Origin: Buttiauxella sp035271705
Lineage (GTDB): Bacteria > Pseudomonadota > Gammaproteobacteria > Enterobacterales > Enterobacteriaceae
Direction of reading: 5' to 3'
Assembly: GCF_035271705.1 (NCBI RefSeq)
Contig: NZ_DATERI010000082.1
Coordinates: 1-10,515 of the forward strand
DNA length: 10,515 nt
Every line of letters starts with the position of its first letter. Within the stretch, counting starts at the first letter, position 1. The position numbers were made by a program, and so were the translations under genes. The notes beneath the pieces are model-generated. The model saw nothing but the letters and a program-made list of their open reading frames with translations. It made no database searches and had not been told where the DNA came from. Of this stretch, positions 6,207-10,515 are shown in pieces.

Positions 6207-7220
6207 ATGCTGCATTTGAAACATGTTATGCCAAAAATTTCGCTGGTTGCTACCGCTGTTGCAGCAACGATTTTGCTGAGCGGGTGTGGCGAAGACGCTG
6301 CTCCTACAGGCACCGTTACGCTGAAAACTGCGTTTAACCAATCCGAAAACAACCCACAATACAAAGCATTGGTTTCTTTCAGCGATAAGCTGCAAACGGC
6401 GACCAATGGCCGCTACAAACTCGAAATCCACCCTAACGAGCTGTTAGGCGATCAACGTGCTTCACTTGAATTGGTGCAATCTGGCGCGATTCAAATGGCG
6501 GTGGTAGCAAACCCACTGGTAGAAAACTTCAATAAGAACTTCTCTGTTCTGGCCATGCCGTATGTCTACGACAACCCTGAACATCAGCGCAAAGTGTTTA
6601 CCTCTGGTGCGCTCGATGGCTTGTTTGCTTCTACCAAAGGGACCGGTTTTGAAGTGGTAACCGCGTATACCGCGGGCGCACGTAGCGTTTACACCAAAGG
6701 TTCTGCTGTCACTACCCCGGCAGACATGAACGGTAAAAAAATCCGTGTAATGCAGTCTGACACGATGATCAAAATGCTCACTTGCATGGGCGGCACTGGC
6801 GTTCCAATGGGCCAGGGCGAAGTTTATTCCGCTATTCAGCAAGGCGTTCTGGATGGTGCTGAAAACAACGAAATTACCTACGCTGACCTCAAGCAATACG
6901 AAGTGGCTCCTCATTTCTCGAACACTCGTCACGTAATGGTTGCTGACTTGCTGGTAGCGAACGAAAGCTTCATTGCCAAGATGGATGAAAAAGACCGCGA
7001 AGTGTTCCGCAAATTAGCCAAAGAGAGCACCGCGACTCAGTTTGATTTGTGGGATAAAGCACTTGATGGCGCGCGTCAAACCGCGAAAAACAACGGCGCA
7101 ACCTTTACTGAAGTGGATATCAAACCATTCCAGGAACGTTGCAAACCACTGCAATCGGCGATGTTAACCACGCCTGAACAAAAATCGTTGTACGAAAAAA
7201 TTCGTGAGTTGGCCAAGTAA
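6207..7220 (+). CDS. TRAP transporter substrate-binding lipoprotein, DctP family
   Basis: Extracytoplasmic receptor that captures a solute and delivers it to the QM membrane subunits of a sodium-driven TRAP transporter. The product has 337 residues. The N-terminus has a lipobox LLSGC at residues 23-27, so Cys27 should be lipidated; most Gram-negative TRAP receptors are soluble instead. DctP hallmarks follow: ELLGDQRASLELVQSGAIQM (78-97), MPYVYDNPEH, R159 (in AGARS), and R180 in GKKIRVMQS, the expected position of the conserved carboxylate-binding arginine. VPMGQGEVYSAIQQGVLDGAENN (199-221) comes next. The arginine suggests a carboxylate substrate, but the ligand cannot be named. It is not YiaO, and nothing identifies it as SiaP. 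AGGAG at 6194-6198 supports the ATG at 6207 over the in-frame ATG at 6228, which would leave only a five-residue n-region. First gene of the operon. Confidence 0.93.
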   Translation: MLHLKHVMPKISLVATAVAATILLSGCGEDAAPTGTVTLKTAFNQSENNPQYKALVSFSDKLQTATNGRYKLEIHPNELLGDQRASLELVQSGAIQMAVVANPLVENFNKNFSVLAMPYVYDNPEHQRKVFTSGALDGLFASTKGTGFEVVTAYTAGARSVYTKGSAVTTPADMNGKKIRVMQSDTMIKMLTCMGGTGVPMGQGEVYSAIQQGVLDGAENNEITYADLKQYEVAPHFSNTRHVMVADLLVANESFIAKMDEKDREVFRKLAKESTATQFDLWDKALDGARQTAKNNGATFTEVDIKPFQERCKPLQSAMLTTPEQKSLYEKIRELAK

Positions 7221-7236
7221 TTCGGCTTAGAAGTTA

Positions 7237-7254
7237 GGGGGCAGAAATGCCCCC
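7237..7254 (+). promoter_or_regulatory. Strong GNRA-loop hairpin between the TRAP P and Q genes
   Basis: Perfect 7-bp stem GGGGGCA (7237-7243) and TGCCCCC (7248-7254) closed by a GAAA tetraloop. No T run follows. It begins 17 nt after the dctP-like stop codon and ends immediately before the GTGGAG that contains the ribosome binding site of the next gene. This suits a block to 3' exonucleases that keeps the receptor mRNA more abundant than the membrane-subunit mRNA, and it may also limit access to the dctQ-like start. Confidence 0.7.
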
Positions 7255-7266
7255 GTGGAGATTAAA

Positions 7267-7809
7267 ATGAAAGCTGTTCAATCTAACCCCTCAGCAGCTG
7301 TGTCCAAATCTGGTTTTTATTCGCAGGTCACTCGAGTAAAACAGGCAGTCGATAAAGTTGCTTCCTCTCTGTCTATACTGATTGTAGGTTTAATGACCGT
7401 ATTGGTAACCTGGCAGGTGGCTTCCCGTTATCTATTTAATAGCCCGAGTGCAGTTAGCGAAGTATTAGCGCGTTATTTGTTTATCTGGCTAGTGCTGATT
7501 GGCGGAGCCTATGTGTTTGGCCTGCGTGAGCATATGGCGATTACCTTTATGCGCGATAAAATGCCGCGTAAAATACGCCTTTCGCTTGAAGTTTTGGGTG
7601 AACTTGCCACCACTGTATTTGCATTGCTGGTTCTGACTATCGGTGGTTTTATCGGTATGGAGCGCCAGATGGCGCAGCTTGATTCTGCATTACAAATTCC
7701 AATCGGCATTATCTACATTGCGATTCCGTTAAGCGGTGCAATGACGCTGTTCTATTGCTTATATAACCTATATGAGCTGTTCAGAAAGTTTTCTTCGAAA
7801 CAAGATTGA
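7267..7809 (+). CDS. TRAP transporter small permease subunit, DctQ family
   Basis: Inner-membrane partner of the large TRAP subunit, needed for assembly and for coupling to the binding protein. The ATG at 7267 gives 180 residues and has GGAG at 7257-7260; a GTG at 7255 would add four residues but overlaps that ribosome binding site, so I prefer the ATG. Four hydrophobic segments are visible: about residues 34-54 (LSILIVGLMTVLVTWQVAS), 65-85 (VLARYLFIWLVLIGGAYVFG), 110-130 (ATTVFALLVLTIGGFI) and 145-165 (IPIGIIYIAIPLSGAMTLFY). Family features include QVASRYLFNSPSAVSEVLAR, GAYVFGLREHMAI with its charged loop, and the LQIPIGIIYIAIPLSG block ahead of the last helix. The stop is 12 bp from the next start, so the two are translationally close and must be one operon. 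It is a separate Q gene, not a QM fusion. Confidence 0.93.
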   Translation: MKAVQSNPSAAVSKSGFYSQVTRVKQAVDKVASSLSILIVGLMTVLVTWQVASRYLFNSPSAVSEVLARYLFIWLVLIGGAYVFGLREHMAITFMRDKMPRKIRLSLEVLGELATTVFALLVLTIGGFIGMERQMAQLDSALQIPIGIIYIAIPLSGAMTLFYCLYNLYELFRKFSSKQD

Positions 7810-7821
7810 TTAGGTGTCGAC

Positions 7822-9129
7822 ATGGATATTGCAATTATTGTTGCTCTGGTAATGTTCTGCGGAGTATTTATTTTACTGATAGCAGGAGCGCCGATTAGTA
7901 TCAGTATCGGGCTTTCGTCTTTTGCTGCAATGTTACTTATTTTACCGTTCGATGGTGCGATATTAACTTCGGCCCAGCGTGTTTTTGTTGGCCTCGACTC
8001 GTTTGCGCTATTAGCCATTCCCTTCTTTATTCTGGCTGGGAATTTAATGAACAATGGCGGGATAGCCATTCGTTTAATTAACTGTGCAAAAATGGTCAGT
8101 AATTTCCTGCCGGGCCCATTAGCGCAGACTAACGTGGTAGCCAACATGCTGTTTGGTTCCATCAGTGGTTCTGGCGTGGCCTCTGCGGCAGCGGTTGGTG
8201 GCATCATGTCGCCGATTCAGAAAAAAGAGAACTACGACCCGGCGTTTAGTGCCGCGGTTAACATCGCATCTGCCCCAACGGGTATGCTGATTCCACCAAG
8301 TAACTCACTGATTGTTTACGCAACGGTTGCAGGTAGCGTCTCTATTTCCGCCTTGTTTATGGCCGGTTATGTCCCAGGTATTCTGTGGGGCTTAGGCGTG
8401 ATGCTGGTTGCGGGTTTTATTGCTAAACGCCGCGGTTATGTTGCAGATCGTTCTGCAAATAAAGGCCAGACACTGCGTATTCTGTTTGATGCTATTCCAA
8501 GCCTGATGATGATTGTCGTTGTTATCGGCGGCATCCTGGGTGGCGTATTTACGGCAACCGAAGCATCAGCCATTGCGGTGGTTTATTCTCTGGTTCTGGG
8601 CATTATTTATCGCAATATTAAAGTAGAAGATTTGCCGCAGATATTCCTCGCGACGGCGAAAATGACAGCGATTGTTATTTTCATGCTGGCAGCGTCGTCT
8701 ATCATGTCGTGGGTAATGGCATTCACCAAGATCCCAGCACTGATTGCTTCAGGTCTACTTTCAGCGACAGACAGCTTTATCGTCATTCTGCTTATTATGA
8801 ACGTGGTATTGCTGCTGGTGGGTACCTTTATGGACCCAACGCCTGCGGTATTAATCTTCACCCCAATCTTCCTGCCAATTTGTATGCAATTTGGTATGGA
8901 CCCAGTGCAGTTCGGCATCATGATGGTGTTTAACTTGTCGCTCGGCACGATTACGCCGCCGGTTGGGCCAATCTTATTTACCGGCTGTAAGGTGGGGGAT
9001 ATTAAGATTGAGCGCGTGATCAAACCGCTGTTGCCATTCTTCGCGGTGATTGCAGTGGTGCTGATGTTGGTGACTTACTTACCGGCTGTCTCCATGGCGT
9101 TGCCACAGAGCATGGGTCTGGTGAAATAA
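7822..9129 (+). CDS. TRAP transporter large permease subunit, DctM family
   Basis: Inner-membrane channel subunit that moves the solute with sodium ions. The product has 435 residues, the usual DctM size (about 425-440), and is hydrophobic throughout with roughly 11-13 membrane segments. Recognisable blocks are IAGAPISISIGLSS near the N-terminus, LDSFALLAIPFFILAGNLMNNGGIA, the first glycine-rich core FGSISGSGVASAAAVGGIMSP, then SAPTGMLIPPSNSLIVYATVAG, and in the second half GGVFTATEASAIAVVYS, LLLVGTFMDPTPAVLIFTPIFLP and LSLGTITPPVGPILFTGC. These paired SGS and TPP regions belong to the inverted-repeat transport domains. TTAGGTG at about 7810-7816 is the ribosome binding site for the ATG at 7822. 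It ends the operon, followed by a strong terminator. Confidence 0.95.
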   Translation: MDIAIIVALVMFCGVFILLIAGAPISISIGLSSFAAMLLILPFDGAILTSAQRVFVGLDSFALLAIPFFILAGNLMNNGGIAIRLINCAKMVSNFLPGPLAQTNVVANMLFGSISGSGVASAAAVGGIMSPIQKKENYDPAFSAAVNIASAPTGMLIPPSNSLIVYATVAGSVSISALFMAGYVPGILWGLGVMLVAGFIAKRRGYVADRSANKGQTLRILFDAIPSLMMIVVVIGGILGGVFTATEASAIAVVYSLVLGIIYRNIKVEDLPQIFLATAKMTAIVIFMLAASSIMSWVMAFTKIPALIASGLLSATDSFIVILLIMNVVLLLVGTFMDPTPAVLIFTPIFLPICMQFGMDPVQFGIMMVFNLSLGTITPPVGPILFTGCKVGDIKIERVIKPLLPFFAVIAVVLMLVTYLPAVSMALPQSMGLVK

Positions 9130-9160
9130 AAGAAGGGTGTTTGAGCCAAATATCTTTCAC

Positions 9161-9193
9161 AGTCTGGCGGGGTTTCCCCGCCAGACTTTTTTT
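9161..9193 (+). terminator. Strong intrinsic terminator of the TRAP operon
   Basis: Perfect 12-bp stem AGTCTGGCGGGG (9161-9172) and CCCCGCCAGACT (9176-9187) followed by T at 9187-9193. It lies 31 nt after the dctM-like stop and isolates the operon from the downstream azuC-like gene. Confidence 0.93.
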
Positions 9194-9355
9194 ACGTTTT
9201 GACGCAGTGGATGGACCCATCCAAAGATGGCATTGTCAGATTTACACTAAAAAATGAAATGACGTTTTAAAAAAATTATTATTAAAATAATGCCTTAAAT
9301 AATTGATTTTAAATCATATTTAAGTAATAGCATGCAAATGCCACCCATAGAAATA

Positions 9356-9371
9356 TGTGATGTGCATCACA
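9356..9371 (+). promoter_or_regulatory. Consensus CRP binding site upstream of azuC-like gene
   Basis: TGTGATGTGCATCACA is a perfect match to the CRP core TGTGA-N6-TCACA. Its centre is at 9363.5, about 49 bp upstream of the predicted transcription start near 9412. A second, degenerate CRP-like site (TGTGATGAGTGTCTTA, 9386-9401) lies 30 bp downstream, inside the promoter. Control by cAMP-CRP fits the known carbon-source dependence of AzuCR in E. coli. The direction of the effect cannot be read from the sequence. Confidence 0.85.
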
Positions 9372-9377
9372 AAATGA

Positions 9378-9412
9378 TTGATTTATGTGATGAGTGTCTT
9401 ATTATGTGCACA
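9378..9412 (+). promoter_or_regulatory. Probable sigma-70 promoter of azuC-like RNA
   Basis: TTGATT (9378-9383) and TATTAT (9400-9405) with a 16-bp spacer predict a start near 9412. The -10 and start overlap a 14-bp perfect palindrome, TTATGTGCACATAA (9402-9415), which could be an operator. The elements are visible; the start point is inferred. Confidence 0.6.
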
Positions 9413-9452
9413 TAACGAACAACCCCTGTAAAAATAAAAACTGGAGTTCACC

Positions 9453-9548
9453 ATGAAAGTGCGCAAAATCCTGAAAGACTTGATCAAAAGTTACTGCAAA
9501 AGCTGTAAAGAAACCTTTAAAGACGTACCGCCAGGCGCAATGTACTAA
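9453..9548 (+). CDS. azuC: AzuC-like small membrane-associated protein, 31 residues
   Basis: In E. coli AzuC is a 28-residue amphipathic protein at the inner membrane that binds the glycerol-3-phosphate dehydrogenase GlpD and raises its activity. The protein here starts MKVRKILKDLIKSYCK and ends TFKDVPPGAMY. My recollection of the E. coli protein is an MKLRKILK start and a YCKTFKDVPPGNMFR end, so both ends match. Between them this copy has four extra residues (SCKE), which turn a single cysteine into C15-K-S-C18. The basic N-terminal half (K/R at 2, 4, 5, 8, 12) alternates with I, L and V as in an amphipathic helix. GGAG at 9443-9446 is a good ribosome binding site seven bases ahead of the ATG. 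A CRP site and promoter precede it and a terminator follows within 16 nt. It is easily missed by automatic annotation. Confidence 0.85.
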   Translation: MKVRKILKDLIKSYCKSCKETFKDVPPGAMY

Positions 9549-9563
9549 GAGTGAGCGCTGATG

Positions 9564-9591
9564 AAAAAAACCTGCCGAGGCAGGTTTTTTT
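9564..9591 (+). terminator. Intrinsic terminator of azuC-like RNA
   Basis: A run at 9564-9570, stem CCTGC (9571-9575) and GCAGG (9580-9584) around CGAG, then seven Ts (9585-9591). The flanking A and T tracts extend the stem and make the structure symmetric. It lies 15 nt after the stop codon. Confidence 0.9.
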
Positions 9592-9622
9592 GTGTCCAAA
9601 ATTTGGCATTTAAGAATGTGAA

Positions 9623-9676
9623 ATGACTTTGCTTCCCAAGTCGGAGCTTTGTCATGGTTTCCCCCGGCAGCGCCGG
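9623..9676. other. Pair of inverted repeats between azuC-like and DUF1471 genes
   Basis: ATGAC-ttt-GCT (9623-9633) faces AGC-ttt-GTCAT (9645-9655), giving two paired blocks around a symmetric ttt/ttt internal loop. Directly after it CCGGC (9664-9668) pairs with GCCGG (9672-9676). No T run follows on either strand, so it is not an intrinsic terminator. I recognise no REP or ERIC consensus here. It may be an unclassified extragenic palindrome. Confidence 0.4.
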
Positions 9677-9809
9677 AACAAAACAACCTGATATTCACCC
9701 TCATTTGGCACATCTATAATCGTTAAAAACATGTTCTATTTTTTTGAATGACATTAGCAAATTGTTTCGATTTTAATCATTATCGGGTCGGCCTATTATT
9801 TATCACATC

Positions 9810-9825
9810 AGGGCAACAACGCCCT
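9810..9825 (+). promoter_or_regulatory. Leader hairpin before DUF1471 gene, with weak promoter signals upstream
   Basis: AGGGC (9810-9814) and GCCCT (9821-9825) form a small hairpin around AACAAC, about 30 nt before the start codon. The best -10 candidates are CATTAT (9778-9783) with TTAGCA (9754-9759) as -35, or TATTAT (9794-9799) without a convincing -35. The upstream AT-rich stretch 9717-9800 is a plausible promoter region, but no single promoter stands out. Confidence 0.35.
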
Positions 9826-9856
9826 ACAACAGATAAATGACTTTAGGAATACGACC

Positions 9857-10066
9857 ATGAAAACCATCAAAACTTTTGCTGTAGTTACTGCTCTGTCTGT
9901 CATGTCTTTCGGTGCATTTGCCCAGAGCATCAGCACCACAGCTTCCACCCTTGACCGCGCAGAAGCAAAAATTGCCGCGCAAGCCGCTGAAGAAGGCGCT
10001 TCCTATAAAATCACCAGTGCGCAGTTCAACAATAGCGTACACATGACAGCAGAGTTGACCAAATAA
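9857..10066 (+). CDS. Short exported YdgH/BhsA/McbA-like (DUF1471) protein
   Basis: DUF1471 proteins are small, mostly periplasmic or surface-linked proteins of enterobacteria. Members such as BhsA and McbA respond to stress and affect biofilm formation. This one has 69 residues. A signal peptide (basic MKTIK, hydrophobic FAVVTALSVMSFGA) ends at AFA, cleavage predicted after residue 22, leaving about 47 residues. The mature part keeps the family core: a short first strand, the helix LDRAEAKIAAQAAEEGA, then YKITSAQ, and a final strand with HMTAELTK, equivalent to LEEQLAQKADEMGAKSFRITS...LHGTAVIYK in BhsA as I recall it. BhsA has 85 residues, so this copy lacks about 15 in the N-terminal part of the mature domain. 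AGGA at 9844-9847 is the ribosome binding site. A structured 3' UTR follows. I cannot assign a specific paralogue. Confidence 0.85.
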   Translation: MKTIKTFAVVTALSVMSFGAFAQSISTTASTLDRAEAKIAAQAAEEGASYKITSAQFNNSVHMTAELTK

Positions 10067-10071
10067 CCCAT

Positions 10072-10164
10072 GGTCGCAGAGGGAACAGCCGGGCAGGTCG
10101 CCGTAAGGCGACCGGTTTCGTCCCTCACACTCAAACTCATTCAGCTCCTTCGGGGGCTTTTTTT
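10072..10164 (+). ncRNA. Structured 3' UTR of DUF1471 gene, candidate small RNA
   Basis: Starting 6 nt after the stop codon, GAGGGA (10079-10084) pairs with TCCCTC (10121-10126) and encloses a perfect 7-bp hairpin GGTCGCC (10096-10102), GTAA tetraloop, GGCGACC (10107-10113). A single-stranded stretch (CACACTCAAACTCATTC) then leads into an intrinsic terminator with a TTCG loop. A hairpin, an unpaired A/C-rich linker and a terminator with a T run is the usual layout of Hfq-bound 3'-UTR-derived sRNAs. GGTCGC at 10072-10077 repeats the left arm of the hairpin and could compete with it. The existence of a separate RNA is inferred. Confidence 0.4.
10143..10164 (+). terminator. Intrinsic terminator of DUF1471 gene
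   Basis: Stem AGCTCC (10143-10148) and GGGGCT (10153-10158), one G-T pair, closed by the stable tetraloop TTCG, followed by T at 10158-10164. It faces the convergent Nlp-like gene, whose stop is at 10220. A second hairpin, GCCTG (10167-10171) and CAGGC (10176-10180), lies directly behind it but lacks a T run on either strand. Confidence 0.9.
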
Positions 10165-10219
10165 GTGCCTGTATTCAGGCGGGCCACCGCGTTCGTCACC
10201 CGCCGGAATTCACTGGCAA

Positions 10220-10477
10220 TTAATTAAGTGGTCTTCTCATGGGTCTTTTGAGCTGTTTGCCATTGATATCAACATAACGGCTTGGCCAGATTTGTTCCGG
10301 TACTACACCAATAGCCTGAGCAATGATTAGCTCGCCTCTGGCCCACGGGCGGGTAAGGGCATTTGCTAAGGTTGAAGAAGCCAGATTTGCCTCACGAGAG
10401 AGTGCTGCCAGCGAAGTGCCTTTCTTATGCAGTGCGGCAATAATGTCGGCTTTATGCCAGTCAGACTGAGTTGTCAT
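10220..10477 (-). CDS. Ner/Nlp (SfsB) family helix-turn-helix DNA-binding protein
   Basis: Small transcription regulator of 85 residues. It shares the pattern of E. coli SfsB/Nlp (about 92 residues) and of the Ner repressor of phage Mu: DWHKADIIAALHKKGTSLAALSR (residues 6-28), then the recognition part LASSTLANALTRPWARGE (32-49) and IIAQAIGVVPEQIWPSRY (51-68). The helix-turn-helix spans about residues 22-43, and the IWPSRY end is a family signature. The 17 residues after it are basic and less conserved. A very strong ribosome binding site, GGAGGT, lies at 10488-10483 on the minus strand. It is convergent with the DUF1471 gene; no minus-strand T-run terminator is visible after its stop. It could be a host regulator or a relic of a Mu-like phage; no phage gene is present in the window. 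Confidence 0.88.
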   Translation of the reverse strand: MTTQSDWHKADIIAALHKKGTSLAALSREANLASSTLANALTRPWARGELIIAQAIGVVPEQIWPSRYVDINGKQLKRPMRRPLN

Positions 10478-10515
10478 TGGTCACCTCCGCATAGCGTTAA
10501 AGTGCGGGGGGTGAT

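Larger units (their letters stand above)
9412..9591 (+). ncRNA. azuCR: Predicted AzuCR-like dual-function RNA
   Basis: From the predicted start near 9412 to the end of the intrinsic terminator (9591) the transcript would be about 180 nt. The E. coli AzuCR RNA is about 164 nt, encodes the 28-residue AzuC protein and also represses cadA and galE by base pairing. The similar size, the AzuC homologue inside it, the CRP site and the immediate terminator support orthology. Whether the base-pairing segment is kept I cannot tell from memory. Boundaries are inferred from promoter and terminator. Confidence 0.65.

Noticed and set aside
6462..6932. Minus-strand open frame of 156 codons within the TRAP receptor gene
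   Set aside because: Antisense shadow of a clear DctP gene; composition is not protein-like.
7752..9023. Minus-strand open frames of 138 and 151 codons within the dctM-like gene
   Set aside because: Antisense shadows of a hydrophobic membrane protein gene; no recognisable domain.
9453..9548. Ribosomal protein L36 (rpmJ/ykgO) as an alternative identity for the 31-codon gene
   Set aside because: The MKVR start and two cysteines recall L36, but the rest lacks its cysteine/histidine zinc pattern and length, whereas the TFKDVPPG ending fits AzuC.
9402..9713. Minus-strand open frame of 103 codons spanning azuC
   Set aside because: The KKPASAGFF segment is the azuC terminator read backwards, and the frame covers the azuC CDS and its promoter. 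The plus-strand AzuC match is far stronger.
10167..10204. Terminator for the Nlp-like gene on the minus strand
   Set aside because: Hairpins GCCTG/CAGGC and GGCGGG/CCCGCC exist, but no T run follows either on the minus strand.
10070..10330. Plus-strand open frame of 86 codons after the DUF1471 gene
   Set aside because: It reads through the 3' UTR hairpins and an intrinsic terminator and then antisense to the Nlp-like gene.

Overview
The window comes from an enterobacterium of the Enterobacteriaceae. The left half reproduces gene for gene the order known from E. coli around fbp: fbp(-), mpl(+), yjgA/darP(-), pmbA/tldE(+), cybC(+). Protein lengths (mpl 456, DarP 183, PmbA 450, cytochrome b562 128 residues) and motifs closely match the E. 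coli ones. Two ERIC elements, a repeat typical of enterobacteria, support this placement. I cannot fix the genus from sequence alone.

Left region (1-5230), conserved core. A 3'-truncated fbp (gluconeogenesis) diverges from mpl (murein peptide recycling). mpl and darP converge on a bidirectional terminator. darP and pmbA diverge from a compact ~100-bp promoter region. cybC follows pmbA but is separated from it by a complete ERIC element. A second, left-truncated ERIC lies between fbp and mpl and abuts the fbp -10 element.

Middle region (5231-9193), accessory. In E. coli cybC is followed by nrdG/nrdD. Here it is followed by an exported protein of unknown function with an internal duplication (5295-5879). 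After it comes a three-gene TRAP transporter operon: dctP-like lipoprotein, dctQ-like small membrane subunit, dctM-like large membrane subunit. That operon has its own promoter with nested inverted repeats, a strong hairpin between the P and Q genes, and a strong terminator. No catabolic enzyme or dedicated regulator accompanies it, so the substrate is unknown. Conserved arginines in the binding protein suggest an organic or sugar acid.

Right region (9194-10515), small genes. The most interesting gene is a 31-codon one at 9453-9548 that I recognise as an AzuC homologue, the small protein of the dual-function AzuCR RNA. It has a consensus-perfect CRP site, a sigma-70 promoter and an intrinsic terminator that predict a ~180-nt RNA. 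It carries a four-residue insertion that creates a C-x-x-C motif. Then come a very short exported YdgH/BhsA/McbA-like (DUF1471) protein with a highly structured 3' UTR, and a convergent Ner/Nlp (SfsB) family DNA-binding protein.

No tRNA, rRNA, CRISPR array or transposase was seen. I saw no multi-gene defence or biosynthetic system. The candidates for novelty are the AzuCR variant, the lipid-anchored TRAP receptor, the duplicated-domain exported protein and the structured 3' UTR at 10072-10164.
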